This document shows positions 1-12,200 of a DNA stretch of 64,000 nucleotides, piece after piece; positions within the stretch are counted from its first letter, which is position 1; each line of letters starts with the position of its first letter. This stretch comes from Amphibalanus amphitrite. Lineage: Eukaryota > Arthropoda > Thecostraca > Balanomorpha > Balanidae. Location of the stretch: NCBI RefSeq assembly GCF_019059575.1, contig NW_024881671.1, positions 620,001 to 684,000 on the forward strand, written 5' to 3'. The notes under the pieces were generated by a model. It was not told the DNA's origin and ran no database searches. It saw only the letters and a list, made by a program, of their open reading frames with translations. The position numbers and the translations under genes are program-made.

Positions 1-290
1 GCCGGGCAGGCACGTGCAGATGGGGTTGTGGGCGCGCACCACACACTGTGTGAAGGCGCCGCACGTGCCCGGGCAAGGGTCGATACACTTCTCTCGGACG
101 CAAGTCTCGTCGAACGGACAGTCGGAGGGCGTGCGACACTCCGGCCGGCAGCCGACCGTCGGATCGCCAAGGTAGTCGGCCGGACACGCGCACACGCCCA
201 CGCCGTTGACGGCACGGCACGTGGCGTACGTGCCGCACGGGTTCGGGTAGCACGGGTCGCGCACCAGCGGGGGTGCAGCCGGCTTCGAGG
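1..290 (-). CDS. dpy: dumpy exon, C15 unit b2, cut by window edge
   Basis: The acceptor (TTGCAG on the minus strand) sits just above 290. The exon opens with a proline-rich linker and DPCYPNPCG. EGF1 ends in the type-2 loop GDPTVGC, the DPY linker reads ECRTPSDC then TCVREKC, and EGF2 is still open when the window ends after TCLPG. It is the most 3' coding sequence visible. Confidence 0.88.
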
Positions 291-3200
291 CTGCAAGTGA
301 TGATAAAAAAATATATGAATGCACGGGGAAAACTGGGGATGTGGAGATATGTCAACGAAGGAATAATACTAATGGCGTCATTGCAAAATTTAGCATAAAT
401 GTAGCTAAAATCATTGGTTGTCCAACAGGCAACTAACCTAGTTGCTCCACGAATACTTACTCGACGGGACCGGGTAGCAGCTGGAGAATCCGTTGCCGGT
501 GTAGCCCGCAGGACACGAGCACATCGGGACGTGGTTGATAACACGGCAGTCGGCATTGAGACCGCACATTCCCGGGCACGGGTCGCGACACTTGCGGTTG
601 GAGCAGTGCTTGTCGCGCGCACAGTCATCGTCCAGGACACACTCTGGCCGACAGCCCGAGTACGGGTCTCCGAAGTACTCGTCCTGGCAGGAGCAGACGG
701 CGACACCGTTCTTCTCCCGGCAGTAGGCGTTGGCTCCGCATGGCGACGGGTTGCATGGGTTGCCCACCACCGGCTGGCGCGGCGGCAGCGTCGTTGGTAC
801 CGGACGGCACGCGACGAACGGATCGCCCGTGTAGCCGGCCACGCACAGACAGAGCGGCGCGTGGTTCTGAACGCGACACTCGCTGTTGACGCCGCATACG
901 CCGATGCATGGGTCGACGCACTTCTGCGAGACGCAGGCCTGGTAGCTGGGGCAATCGGAGCTGACCACACACTCTGGCCGGCAGTTGGGTGGCGCTCCCA
1001 GGTACTCCGGCAGACAAGAGCAGGTTGGACGACCATTTACCTCCTGGCACTGCGAGTTGGGCCCGCATGGGTTCGGGAAGCAGGTCTGCCTAGGTGTCTC
1101 GTCATCTGAAAGAAAATTGTGGTCCGGTTAAGACCAGACGGAGGATAAAACAAAATAAAACAGCATTAACAACTGTCTTCTTCCGACTCTGCCTTTACCC
1201 ATATACTTTTACGTGTGTGAGAGCAATGATTCGACATGAACACGTAATGAAGTATGTTGAGTGATGTATAGACAAATAGATATATATTGAGTAGGAAAAA
1301 CATACAGCACATGGGTGGACGCGTTTCGTCAGAGACTTTTTCAACACCCGAATAACGACAAAACAATACGAACACACAAGAACAAAGCTAGTTCGCCGGT
1401 CGCCGTTCGTATTGTTTTGTCGTTATTCGGGTGTTGAAAAAGTCTCTGACGAAACGCGTCCACCCATGTGCTGTATGTTTTTCCTACTCAGTAATGAAGT
1501 ATACATACGTCCAGTCTCTTAATTTAAAGTACCGCGCAAAGTGATGGTGGATCCATCAAGCCTGACCGAGGAAGGGCCTGCTATACTTTGAAAGTCACCG
1601 AACCAATTGACTTGAGGAATGGACGAGGATGTCCATTGCTTCGTTGACTCAAATTTAGCAGTCCTTTCTCGGTCAGGCTTGATGGATCCACCGCTACTTT
1701 GCGCGGTACTTTCAAGACAGACAGTACGTTTATCTCACTTACCAGGCTCGGGACGGCAGACGGTGAAGGGGTCGCCGCGATAGCCTTCGTTGCAGCGGCA
1801 GATGGGATTGTGGTTTTGCACCGTGCACTGTGCGTTTAGGCCGCACACGCCCGGGCACGGGTCTCCGCACTTCTGGCGCATACACGCCTGAGAGAACGAG
1901 CACTCCTCGTTGGTGACGCACTCGGGCCGGCAGCCGGAGATCGGATCGCCGCGAGGGTAGCCCGTCCGGCACACGCACTGCGCCACGCCGTTCTTCTCCT
2001 GGCAGTCGGCGTTCGGCCCGCACGGGTTCGGGAAGCATGGTGTGGCCGGCGGTCTGGTCACTGGCTCCTGGGGCGGTGGCACCAATCGGCACGACGTGAA
2101 TGGATCGCCCTCGTAGCCAGCCGGGCAGTAGCACATGGCCACGTGCGCCTGCACTCGGCACTCGGCCCGGAAGCCGCAGACGCCGGGGCACGGGTCCACG
2201 CACTTGTTGCGTTCGCAGGCCTTGGAGCGATCGCAGTCTGCGTTACTTTCACATTCGGGCCGGCAGCGCTCGTATGGGTTGCCGAAGTACTCTGGTAGGC
2301 AGCTGCAGACACCGATGTCGTTGTGGACGCGGCACTGTGCGTTCTGGCCGCACTTGCCAGGGTAGCATGGATTTCTTGGCTCGGCAGGTGCTGGTGTAGC
2401 TGAAACATAAAGTTCAGTTAAACTTTAGTAATATCACAAGAATGAAAAATGTTGAACGTATTGAAAAAAAAGTACTGTAAATGAACGTAAATTATGCACG
2501 GACATGCAATCGACGGCAAGTAACAACACTCACTCTGCGGTATGGGAGAACAGTATCTGTAGGCGTCTCCCGTGTATCCTGCGTTGCAAGAGCAAGTAGG
2601 AATGTGGTTACGCATGTTGCAGACTGCATTGGTTCCACAGAAGCCAGGGCAGATGTCCTGACACTTCTGGCTGACACAGGCCCTGTCCGAGGAACAGTCG
2701 TCGTTGAGCACGCACTCCGGTCGGCAGTTAGGCGGCGCACCCTGGTACTCGTCGCGACACGAGCAGGCGGCACGGCCGTCCTGCACGCGACACACCGAGT
2801 TGGGACCGCACGGGCTCGGCTGGCATTGGTCGCCGACGGCGGGCCGCGTTACCGGGGCGTCGTAGCAGGCGCGGTACGGGTCGCCACTGAGGCCGGACGG
2901 GCACGAGCAGCGCGGCTGGTGGTTCACCACGCGACACTCGGCCCGATGACCGCACGTGCCCTCACACGGATCGCGGCACTTGAAGCCGATGCACGCCTTG
3001 TCCGAGACGCACTCCGAACTGGAGACGCACTCGTGGCGACACCGGTCGAGTGGGTCGCCGATGAAGCCCGGCAAGCAGGTGCAAAGCGCCACGCCGTTCA
3101 TCAGGCGACAGTTGGCATTCGGGCCGCACGGAGAAGGCACGCATGGGTTCGCCGGCTCTTGGGGCCGGACCGCTGCAAAAAAAGAGCTCGTCAGATGCAT

Positions 3201-6200
3201 TCCAAATTTCAAATGCATTGTATCGCTGAGCTGCGATACAATCAGCTGAGTCTTGGATCAATGGTTACTTGCTTGTGCAGCAACAATTGCAATCATGTAT
3301 AATTTTATTGAAGGTGACAGGAAAAAGGTAATATAACTATAAAGTACCAATATAAATCAATTAAATAAGTATTTCGCCTGTTTTCGATGTAATTCAATCA
3401 TCCACTCACGTTCAGCGGGCTTGAAGCGACACTGGACGAACGGATCTCCGATCATGCCTTCAGGGCAGTAGCAGCTTGCAATGTGGTTGACAGCGTTGCA
3501 CACAGCCTCCACGCCGCAGGTGCCTGGACATGGGTCCACACACTTGAGGTCGCGACTGCAGGCCTTGTCGCGCGAGCAGTCCTGGTTGAGCAGGCATTCT
3601 GGCCGGCAGCTGACGTACGGGTTGCCAAAGAAGCCCTCGATGCACTTGCACACCGCGATCGAGTTGCGCTCCTCACAGTTGGCGTTGGAGCCGCATGGCG
3701 ACGGGAAGCAAGGGTCGACCTTTACCGGTGCTGTCGGTCTCGGCGTTACTGAAACCACACAATCACCATTAAGACGCTTCGCATGAGGTGCCTACAAGGA
3801 CAATCAACATTTTAATTTACTTATCGTGTAAAGGCGTTACGCACAAAATACGTTGTAGACAATACAAAAATGTTGTTCTTTCCTTATGATCTAACGTGAA
3901 CGAAGAAACATGTAACTATTAGCAAATATCTTGGACCAAACGTAATGTACATTAATTTCAAAAGTTATCAACAATAAAACCGACAAGCCTTATCAATCAA
4001 ATCAACTACCGTCAACTCCAAAAACGGTAGGGGAGAGTGGGGAAAGATGCCCAGGGTTTGACTATGTCATATATTATTCGAAAATGACGATCGGAAAGCC
4101 AAAACTTGGAGTTTCAACGGAAGCCGACATCATTTTTCTCCAAAAATATCACACTTTCGTGCCTGAAATATGATAACTTTTTTTTGCTATTAAGCATTTT
4201 CCTGAAGAAGTGAAAGGGGGCATCTTACCCCACAGGGTGGGAAAGACGCCCCCTGGCGTTGGGTAAGATGCCCCCTGCACTATAAGTGACATAAATAGGC
4301 ACGTGAATCGCCTGAACGAATCAGTAGTCCCTTCGAGCCTGCAGTAGACACCAAACGTCATCGTAAGGGCCCTCAAAAGTAGTCGTAAGGGGCTTCAGAG
4401 GTCATCGTTAGGGCCATCATAGTCCAGCGTGGCCAAACAAGCCTCCGTGGTGGCGTTCGGAGACCACTGTGGGGCCCTTATAGGTCTTTATGATGCTTGA
4501 GGGCCCTCGAGCCCATCGTGGGGACCTCAGATGCCAGCGCGGCCCGTGGAGCCAACGTGGGAGCCCTCAAAGGATGTCGTGAGGGGCCCTGGAACCAATA
4601 ATGGGGCCCACAGAGGCCGTCGTGAGGGCTCTCAGAGTCAGATGCCGCCCAAAAAGTCGCTGTGTGGGCCGAAAGACCGGCATGGGGAGCACCCGACCGT
4701 ACCGGACTCTCAATAGTCCCAGATCGGCTTTTGTCTCTCATCACAAGTATGTACTAAATGATTTGACGGGCTGCTTGAAGGACAGCCTACGGATTTAGGG
4801 GGGCGTCTTTCCCCATCAGGACAGGGGGCATCTTACCCCAAGGTACCGAAGTAACATTAAATCAGCACCATTTGTAAGCCATAAAACTACAACCTGAAAC
4901 AAACTGTTTGGGACACAGTACACGCATGTTAATGTTTCACGACTATAGCAAGGGACGCAAAAATTATCTACCTTCTTTGATATTTACAATGTTTTGACGC
5001 CGAAATATTTTTTGAAAGCAGCAAATAAAAAACATGCAATCACCAGCCAGCCGTTGCCCAACTGAGCTTCGCAAATTTTTGTGCAGTTAACAAGGCAGGC
5101 TTCCGCTTTACGCTAAGGACATTAATTTCCAGGTTCGATTCTTTGTTTCCCCGCTAGAGGGGGTGGGGCGTCTTTCCCACCCTGGGCATCTTACCCCACT
5201 CTCCCCTACTTTACTACTTTGCACATGTTATGATGGGTGACATTTAAATAAAGATCAAAAAGCTTCACCTGGTATTGCTGAGCAGAGCTGATAAGCGTTT
5301 CCAGTGTAGCCTGGCAGACAGAAGCAGAGTGGGTTGTGATTCTGAACGCGACACTCGGCGTTCTGGCCGCATGCGCCGATGCACGGGTCGACGCACTTCT
5401 GCGAGACGCAGGCCTGGTAGCTGGGACAATCGGAGCTGACCACACACTCTGGCCGGCAGTTGGGTGGCGCTCCCAGGTACTCCGGCAGACACGAGCATGT
5501 CGGACGACCATTTACCTCCTGGCACTGCGAGTTGGGCCCGCATGGGTTCGGGAAGCAGCCCTGTTTCGGTGTTTCCTCTGTGAAAATAGAAAGCAGTAGT
5601 CAGAGACCAGCACGATACGTAGTCTGTTGGTATTGTTGTCACGGTGAGCACCTATGATGCTAACAGTTCAGTAAGCTACTTCTAGTGAAACGCATAGAGC
5701 TTATTTTAATATTTTTTGGAAAGCTTACAAAAACATTATTTCCATTTTAAGCAAAAGAGGTTGATATAAATCAACAGCAAATGGTAGGAAGTCAAAGCAA
5801 AGAACTTACGTGGAATTGGTGAGCAGTATCCGTATGCATTGCCTTGGTATCCCTGCTTGCAGTTGCACATTGGGTTGTGATTGAACACTGTGCACAGGGC
5901 GTTCGTGCCGCACACACCGGGACAAGGATCAACGCATTTCTGCTGAGAGCCACACGCCTCTGACTGGGAACAGTCGGCGTTGGTGGTGCACTCCGGGCGA
6001 CAGCCGGTAACGGGATCTCCCTTGGGGAAACCCGGACGACACTTGCAGACTGCCACAGCCTGTCCATCGTCATCATCGTCCTTTGCAATGCACTCGGCGT
6101 TGGGACCGCACGGGGACGGGTAGCAGGGATCGGTCTTTACCGGTTCCCTGGGTGGCTGAGTCGCCGGAACAGGGGTGCAGACAGTGAATGGGTCTCCTTG

Positions 6201-9200
6201 ATAGCCGTCAGGGCAGTAGCACATAGCGAAGTGATCTTGCACTCGGCACTCGGCGCGGAAGCCGCAGACGCCAGGGCAAGGGTCAACGCACTTGTTCCTT
6301 TCACAGCCCTTGGACTTGACGCAGTCGCTGTTGACCACACATTCCGGCTTGCATCCCTCATATGGGTTGCCGAAGTACTCTGGTAGACAGCTGCACACGC
6401 CGATGTCATTGTGCACACGGCACTGGGCGTTCGGGCCGCACTTGCCAGGGTAGCACGGGTTTTGTGGTGCCTGGGGTCTCGGAGTGGCTGAAACAGAAGT
6501 TAATGTAAGGACAAGGCAAATTGACGATAAGGTTTTAAGTCATAAAAAAGTTAATATCATGATATTCATAATGGGTATCTATTTCATATTTAGTATTTAC
6601 ACTGTCTTCGTCTAAGATAACATGTAATGTCTAATTCATCTTATTTCTGAACTTACTTTGCGGAATGGGCGAGCAGAACCGATATGGGTCTCCAGTGTAT
6701 CCCGCCTGGCAGTTGCAGACTGGATTGTGGTTCTGCACGAGACAGTTGGCATTCGTTCCGCACTGGCCCGGACAGGGATCCACGCACTTTTGTCCGTAGC
6801 ACGCCTTATCGGCCGAACATTCAGGGTTGGTGACGCACTCAGGGCGACAGTTTGGAGGCGATCCCTTGTAGCCCTGTTCGCAGCTGCAGGCTGCCTTGTC
6901 GCCGATCACACGGCAGATAGAGTTCGGTCCGCATGGGTTCGGTGAGCACGGGTCATCCTTGACTGGCTGAGTGACCACCTCCAGCGTGCAACGGCGGTAC
7001 GGGTCACCGACAAAGCCTGGCAGACAGTCGCACACCGGGTTGTGGTTTATAGCACGGCATTGTGCGTTCTGTCCACACACCCCGGGGCACGGGTCAACAC
7101 ATTTACGGTTGACGCATGTCTTATCCGATGAGCATTCGGCCGGCGATACACATTCAGGTCTGCAGCCCGTCGTGGGATCACCACGGTACTCGGGCAGACA
7201 GACGCAGACTGCCACGCCGTTCGCCTCACGGCACTGGGCGTTCGGTCCGCACGGATTCGGGAAGCACGGGTTCGATGGCGGCTCTGGGCGTGGAGGATCG
7301 TCAGGGATCGATCTACAGTATGAGAACGGATCTCCCGTGTAGCCGGCCGGACACAGACAGATGATGACGTGGTTAGCGACGAGACAGTCGGCGCCGGATC
7401 CACAGCGTCCAGGACAAGGATCGATGCACTTGTTTGCTTCACAGTTCTTGTCCAGTTGACAGTCTGTGTCCAGAACACATTCTGGTCTACATCCTTCATA
7501 TGGATTACCGAAGAACTCTGGTCGACACTTGCATACGCCCAGACCATCTCTGTTTGTGCAATCCGCGTTGGCACCACATGGCGATGGGTAGCAAGGATCA
7601 ACCTCAGCAGCCGGTGGTCTCGGAGTTGGGGCTGCAAGAAAAAAGTGAGCTGTGTCACCCTTTTGTTTTTGCGGTGATATTTTCCATTCCTTCTACGGAA
7701 TGTCATCAATAGTCATGGATTGACACTTGAATAAACCTTGGAGCATGATTGCTATGAAATTGTACAGTAATGCGCAATGCAAAGCAAATAACTACTGATA
7801 TGCAGAAGTCAACTTACCTATTTCCTTCACACATCGAGAGTACGGGTCTCCGGTGTATCCTGGAAGACATGTGCATCTGGGGTTGTGGCTGCGCACGGAA
7901 CATTGTGCGTTAAGCCCACACTTGCCCGGGCAAGGGTCGACGCACTTCTCTTGAATGCAGGCCAGATAATTGGAGCATTCTGAGTTCACAACGCACTCAG
8001 GTCGGCACTGTGGTGGTGCTCCGATGTACGTCGGCTTGCAAGAGCATGCTGCACCTCCGTTCAAGACGCGGCATTCAGAGTACGGGCCGCATGGGCTCGG
8101 GAAGCACGGGTTCACCGGCTCGCGGGCTGAAAACAGAAGCGTTTTAGTGAATTAAACAACAGTATATTTGGGAAAAAATACAAGGGAAAAATGATTCATA
8201 AAATAGCCGACTTGGCTACATTTGAAATGCTTTAATTCTAGATACTATTCAATGAAATAAATTTAGTGCCTTCTCTATTAACAAGCATGTAATCAACGTA
8301 TTGAATCTGTCAAGGAAACTTAAGTTCAAGCGTTTGTGATGACGTTGATGTTGCAACTTACGGACAATAGGAGCACAGGTACGATATGGGTCTCCTGAAT
8401 AGCCGTCGTTGCACTGGCAAATCGGTTGGTGGTTGATTGTGCTGCATCGGGCGTTGGCTCCGCACAATCCAGGGCACGGGTCCACACACTTCTGTAGGGA
8501 TCCACATGCCTGTGTCGGAGAACAATCCGCATTGACAGTGCACTCTGGTCGACAGCCAGTTACTGGGTCTCCCTTCGGGAATCCTGGGAGGCATTTGCAG
8601 ATTGCTACTGCCTTTTCGTCGTCATCATTGTCCCTGGTAACGCACTCGGCGTTGGGTCCACATGGTGACGGGAAGCACGGATCGGTCTTGACTGGCTCCC
8701 TCGGCGGCTCGGTCACTGGAACTGGTGTGCATGCTGTGAATGGATCACCTCTGTATCCATCCGGGCAGTAGCAAATCGCCACGTGGTCTTGAACTCGACA
8801 CTCTGCGCGGAAGCCGCAGACACCAGGACACGGGTCAACGCACTTGTTCCTTTCACAGCCCTTGGACTTGACGCAGTCACTGTTGACTACACATTCCGGC
8901 TTGCATCCCTCATACGGGTTGCCGAAGTACTCTGGTAGACAGCTGCACACGCCGATGTCATTGTGCACACGGCACTGGGCGTTCGGGCCGCACTTGCCAG
9001 GGTAGCACGGGTTTTGTGGTGCCTGGGGTCTCGGAGTGGCTGAAACAAAAGTTAATGTAAGGGCAACTGAAAAACTAAAGCCATTGAAAAAAAAACAATA
9101 TGCCACTTGATAGTTGATTAGAATGACTTATTTAGGCTGCATATTGATCTTACCAGTCAGCTAGGTAATACAACGTAACCATAACTTACTTTTAGGAATG

Positions 9201-12200
9201 GGTGAGCAGAACCGATATGGGTCTCCAGTGTATCCCGCCTGGCAGTTGCAGACTGGATTGTGGTTCTGCACGAGACAGTTGGCATTCGTTCCGCACTGGC
9301 CCGGACAGGGATCCACGCACTTTTGTCCGTAGCACGCCTTATCGGCCGAACATTCTGGGTTGGTGACGCACTCAGGGCGACAGTTTGGAGGCGATCCCTT
9401 GTAGCCCTGTTCGCAGCTGCAGGCTGCCTTGTCGCCGATCACACGGCAGATAGAGTTCGGTCCGCATGGGTTCGGTGAGCACGGGTCATCCTTGACTGGC
9501 TGAGTGACCACCTCCAGCGTGCAACGGCGGTACGGGTCACCGACAAAGCCTGGCAGACAGTCGCACACCGGGTTGTGGTTTATAGCACGGCATTGTGCGT
9601 TCTGTCCACACACCCCGGGGCACGGGTCAACACATTTACGGTTGACGCATGTCTTATCCGATGAGCATTCGGCCGGCGATACACATTCAGGTCTGCAGCC
9701 CGTCGCGGGATCACCACGGTACTCGGGCAGACAGACGCAGACTGCCACGCCGTTCGCCTCACGGCACTGGGCGTTCGGTCCGCACGGATTCGGGAAGCAC
9801 GGGTTCGATGGCGGCTCTGGGCGTGGAGGATCGTCAGGGATCGATCTACAGTATGAGAACGGATCTCCCGTGTAGCCGGCCGGACACAGACAGATGATGA
9901 CGTGGTTAGCGACGAGACACTCGGCGCCGGATCCACAGCGTCCAGGACAAGGATCGATGCACTTGTTTGCTTCACAGTTCTTGTCCAGTTGACAGTCGGT
10001 GTCCAGAACACATTCCGGTCTGCATCCTTCGTATGGATTGCCGAAGAACTCTGGTCGACACTTGCATACGCCAAGACCATCTCTGTTCGTGCAATCCGCG
10101 TTGGCACCACATGGTGATGGGTAGCACGGATCAACCTCAGCAGCAGGCGGTCTCGGGGTCGTTTCTGAAAGGAAAAGGAAGCATCGTTAAGTCTATGCTT
10201 TTTATGATCCGTTTTTTTTTTCACTGCTTTTAGTGCTATGGAATACATGCAAAAGATGTGCATCAAAATTAATAACATGAATAGGTAATTTGTACTCACG
10301 TATTTCCCGAACACATCGAGAGTACGGATCTCCGGTGAATCCTGGAAGACATGTGCACTTCGGGTTGTGGTTGCGCAGGGAACACTGTGCATTAAGCCCG
10401 CACTTGCCCGGGCACGGGTCGACGCACTTCTCTTGAATGCAGGCCAGGTGGTTGGAACATTCTGAGTTCACAACGCACTCAGGTCGGCACTGTGGTGGTG
10501 CTCCGATGTACGTCGGCTTGCAAGAGCATGCTGCACCTCCGTTCAAGACACGGCATTCAGAGTACGGGCCGCATGGGCTCGGGAAGCACGGGTTCACCGG
10601 CTCGCGGGCTGAAACAAGTTGTGAACGTGTAAGCGGCGTTATGTCTTCGTGCCTCGTATTTTGTTGTTGTAAAAACGTATTGCACTATTTCCTTAAAATA
10701 GTACGAGTACATAAGTGTATAATAACCTTATGGGATAATAACTTTATGCTCATTCTTCGAGGGCTTTTTGGTTGATAATGTATGATTAAACTAATTAACT
10801 AGAATACAGGTTTACGCGATAACTGTACGTTCGGATAGATATGGTTGATGGGGCCATTAGTTGGGTTGTCAAAACTTTTATGTTTATATAAGTAGGGTGG
10901 TGTTTGGTAGTTACTTTATTTAATTGTATAGTAGGTAGGTATGGCTTTTCGAGGAGCACTACGGATCCAAAAGTTTGGACATTGAATTATTAAAAAAAAC
11001 ACGCCCGCCCGCCGCCAACCGCAAACGCCGCAAAAATAAAAACGACCGCCTCCAACCGCAAACAACACCGCAAACGCCGCAAAAAAACCGCCCGCATCGC
11101 GCGCCCGCCCGCCGCCAACCGCAAACGCCGCAAAAAATAAAAACCGCCCGCATCGCACGCCCGCTCGCCGCCAACCACAAACGCCGCAAAAAAATAAAAA
11201 CCGCCCGCATCGCACGCCCGCCCGCCGCCAACCACAAACGCCGCAAAAAATAGAAACCGCCCGCCCGACCGCCGCCAACCGCAAACGCCTCGAAAAAATG
11301 AAAACCGCCCGCATCGTGCGCCCGCCCGCCCGCCGCCAACCGCAAACGCCGCAAAAGTAAAAATGACCGCCTCCAACCGCAAACAACGCCGCAAAAAATA
11401 AAAACCGCCCGCATCGCGCGCCCGCCCGCCGCCAACCGCAAACGCCGCAAAAATAAAAACCGCCCGCATCGCACGCCCGCCCGCCGCCAACCACAAACGC
11501 CGCAAAAAATAAAAACCACCCGCATCGCACGCCCGCCCGCCGTCAACTACAAACGCCGCAAAAATGAAAACCGCCCGCCCGACCGCCGCCAACCGCAAAC
11601 GCCTCGAAAAATGAAAACCGCCCGCATCGTGCGCCTGCCCGCCCGCCGCCAACCGCAAACGCCACAAAAAATGAAAATCGCCCGCATCGCCCGCCCGCCC
11701 GCCGCCAATCGGGAACGCCGCAAAAAAACGCTATTCTACCCATATACATGTCCTACCCTACCTATACCCTACTTACACCCTACCCATACCCTACTCTTAG
11801 GCTATATGTCCACCTTACTCTAGTGCATTCCTATAACCACCAGTAAGTCGTAACATAACATACCTACGTTCTTAACATGAGCACTGTTAACTGCTCTAAT
11901 TGTATTCTATCACATTCGTTTGTTCAATATCATGGATATTATTAATGCTTTAAATGGTGAAAGGTTGTTCTCTTGAAGATTGCCAGGTAGGTAATCGAGT
12001 GCGCATACCTACCCAATAAGTGCGGCTCGCATAGCCGCCCAAACATTCCTTTTTACTCGCTAGATGGCAGGAGCGTCAAGCGCCTGAATGGACGCTGTGC
12101 CGCAGTGCCGCGTCTGCCGTATCACCGCCTGAATGCACACTGTACCGCAGTACTGTCTCTAGGGCATATGCACACATATAGATGGACACGTTTGTTTTGA

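Noticed and set aside
2418-3218. ATG starts in front of many exons, suggesting separate small genes
   Set aside because: These ATGs lie in introns upstream of good acceptors; exon ends share phase and the protein joins smoothly across exons, so it is one gene.
414-3302. Long plus-strand open frames opposite exons (for example 414-1109 and 2481-3302)
   Set aside because: They mirror minus-strand EGF exons, recur at the same offset over every exon, have no signals of their own and arise from codon bias of the cysteine-rich repeat.
5095-5160. tRNA-like B box (GGTTCGATTC) inside the 4027-5209 element
   Set aside because: No matching A box at the right distance and no cloverleaf; probably chance.
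10916-11667. Overlapping 195-225-residue open frames in the minisatellite
   Set aside because: Low-complexity translation of a tandem DNA repeat, open in several frames at once.
10990-11740. CRISPR-like regular repeat array
   Set aside because: Contiguous GC-rich minisatellite without unique spacers, in an animal genome.
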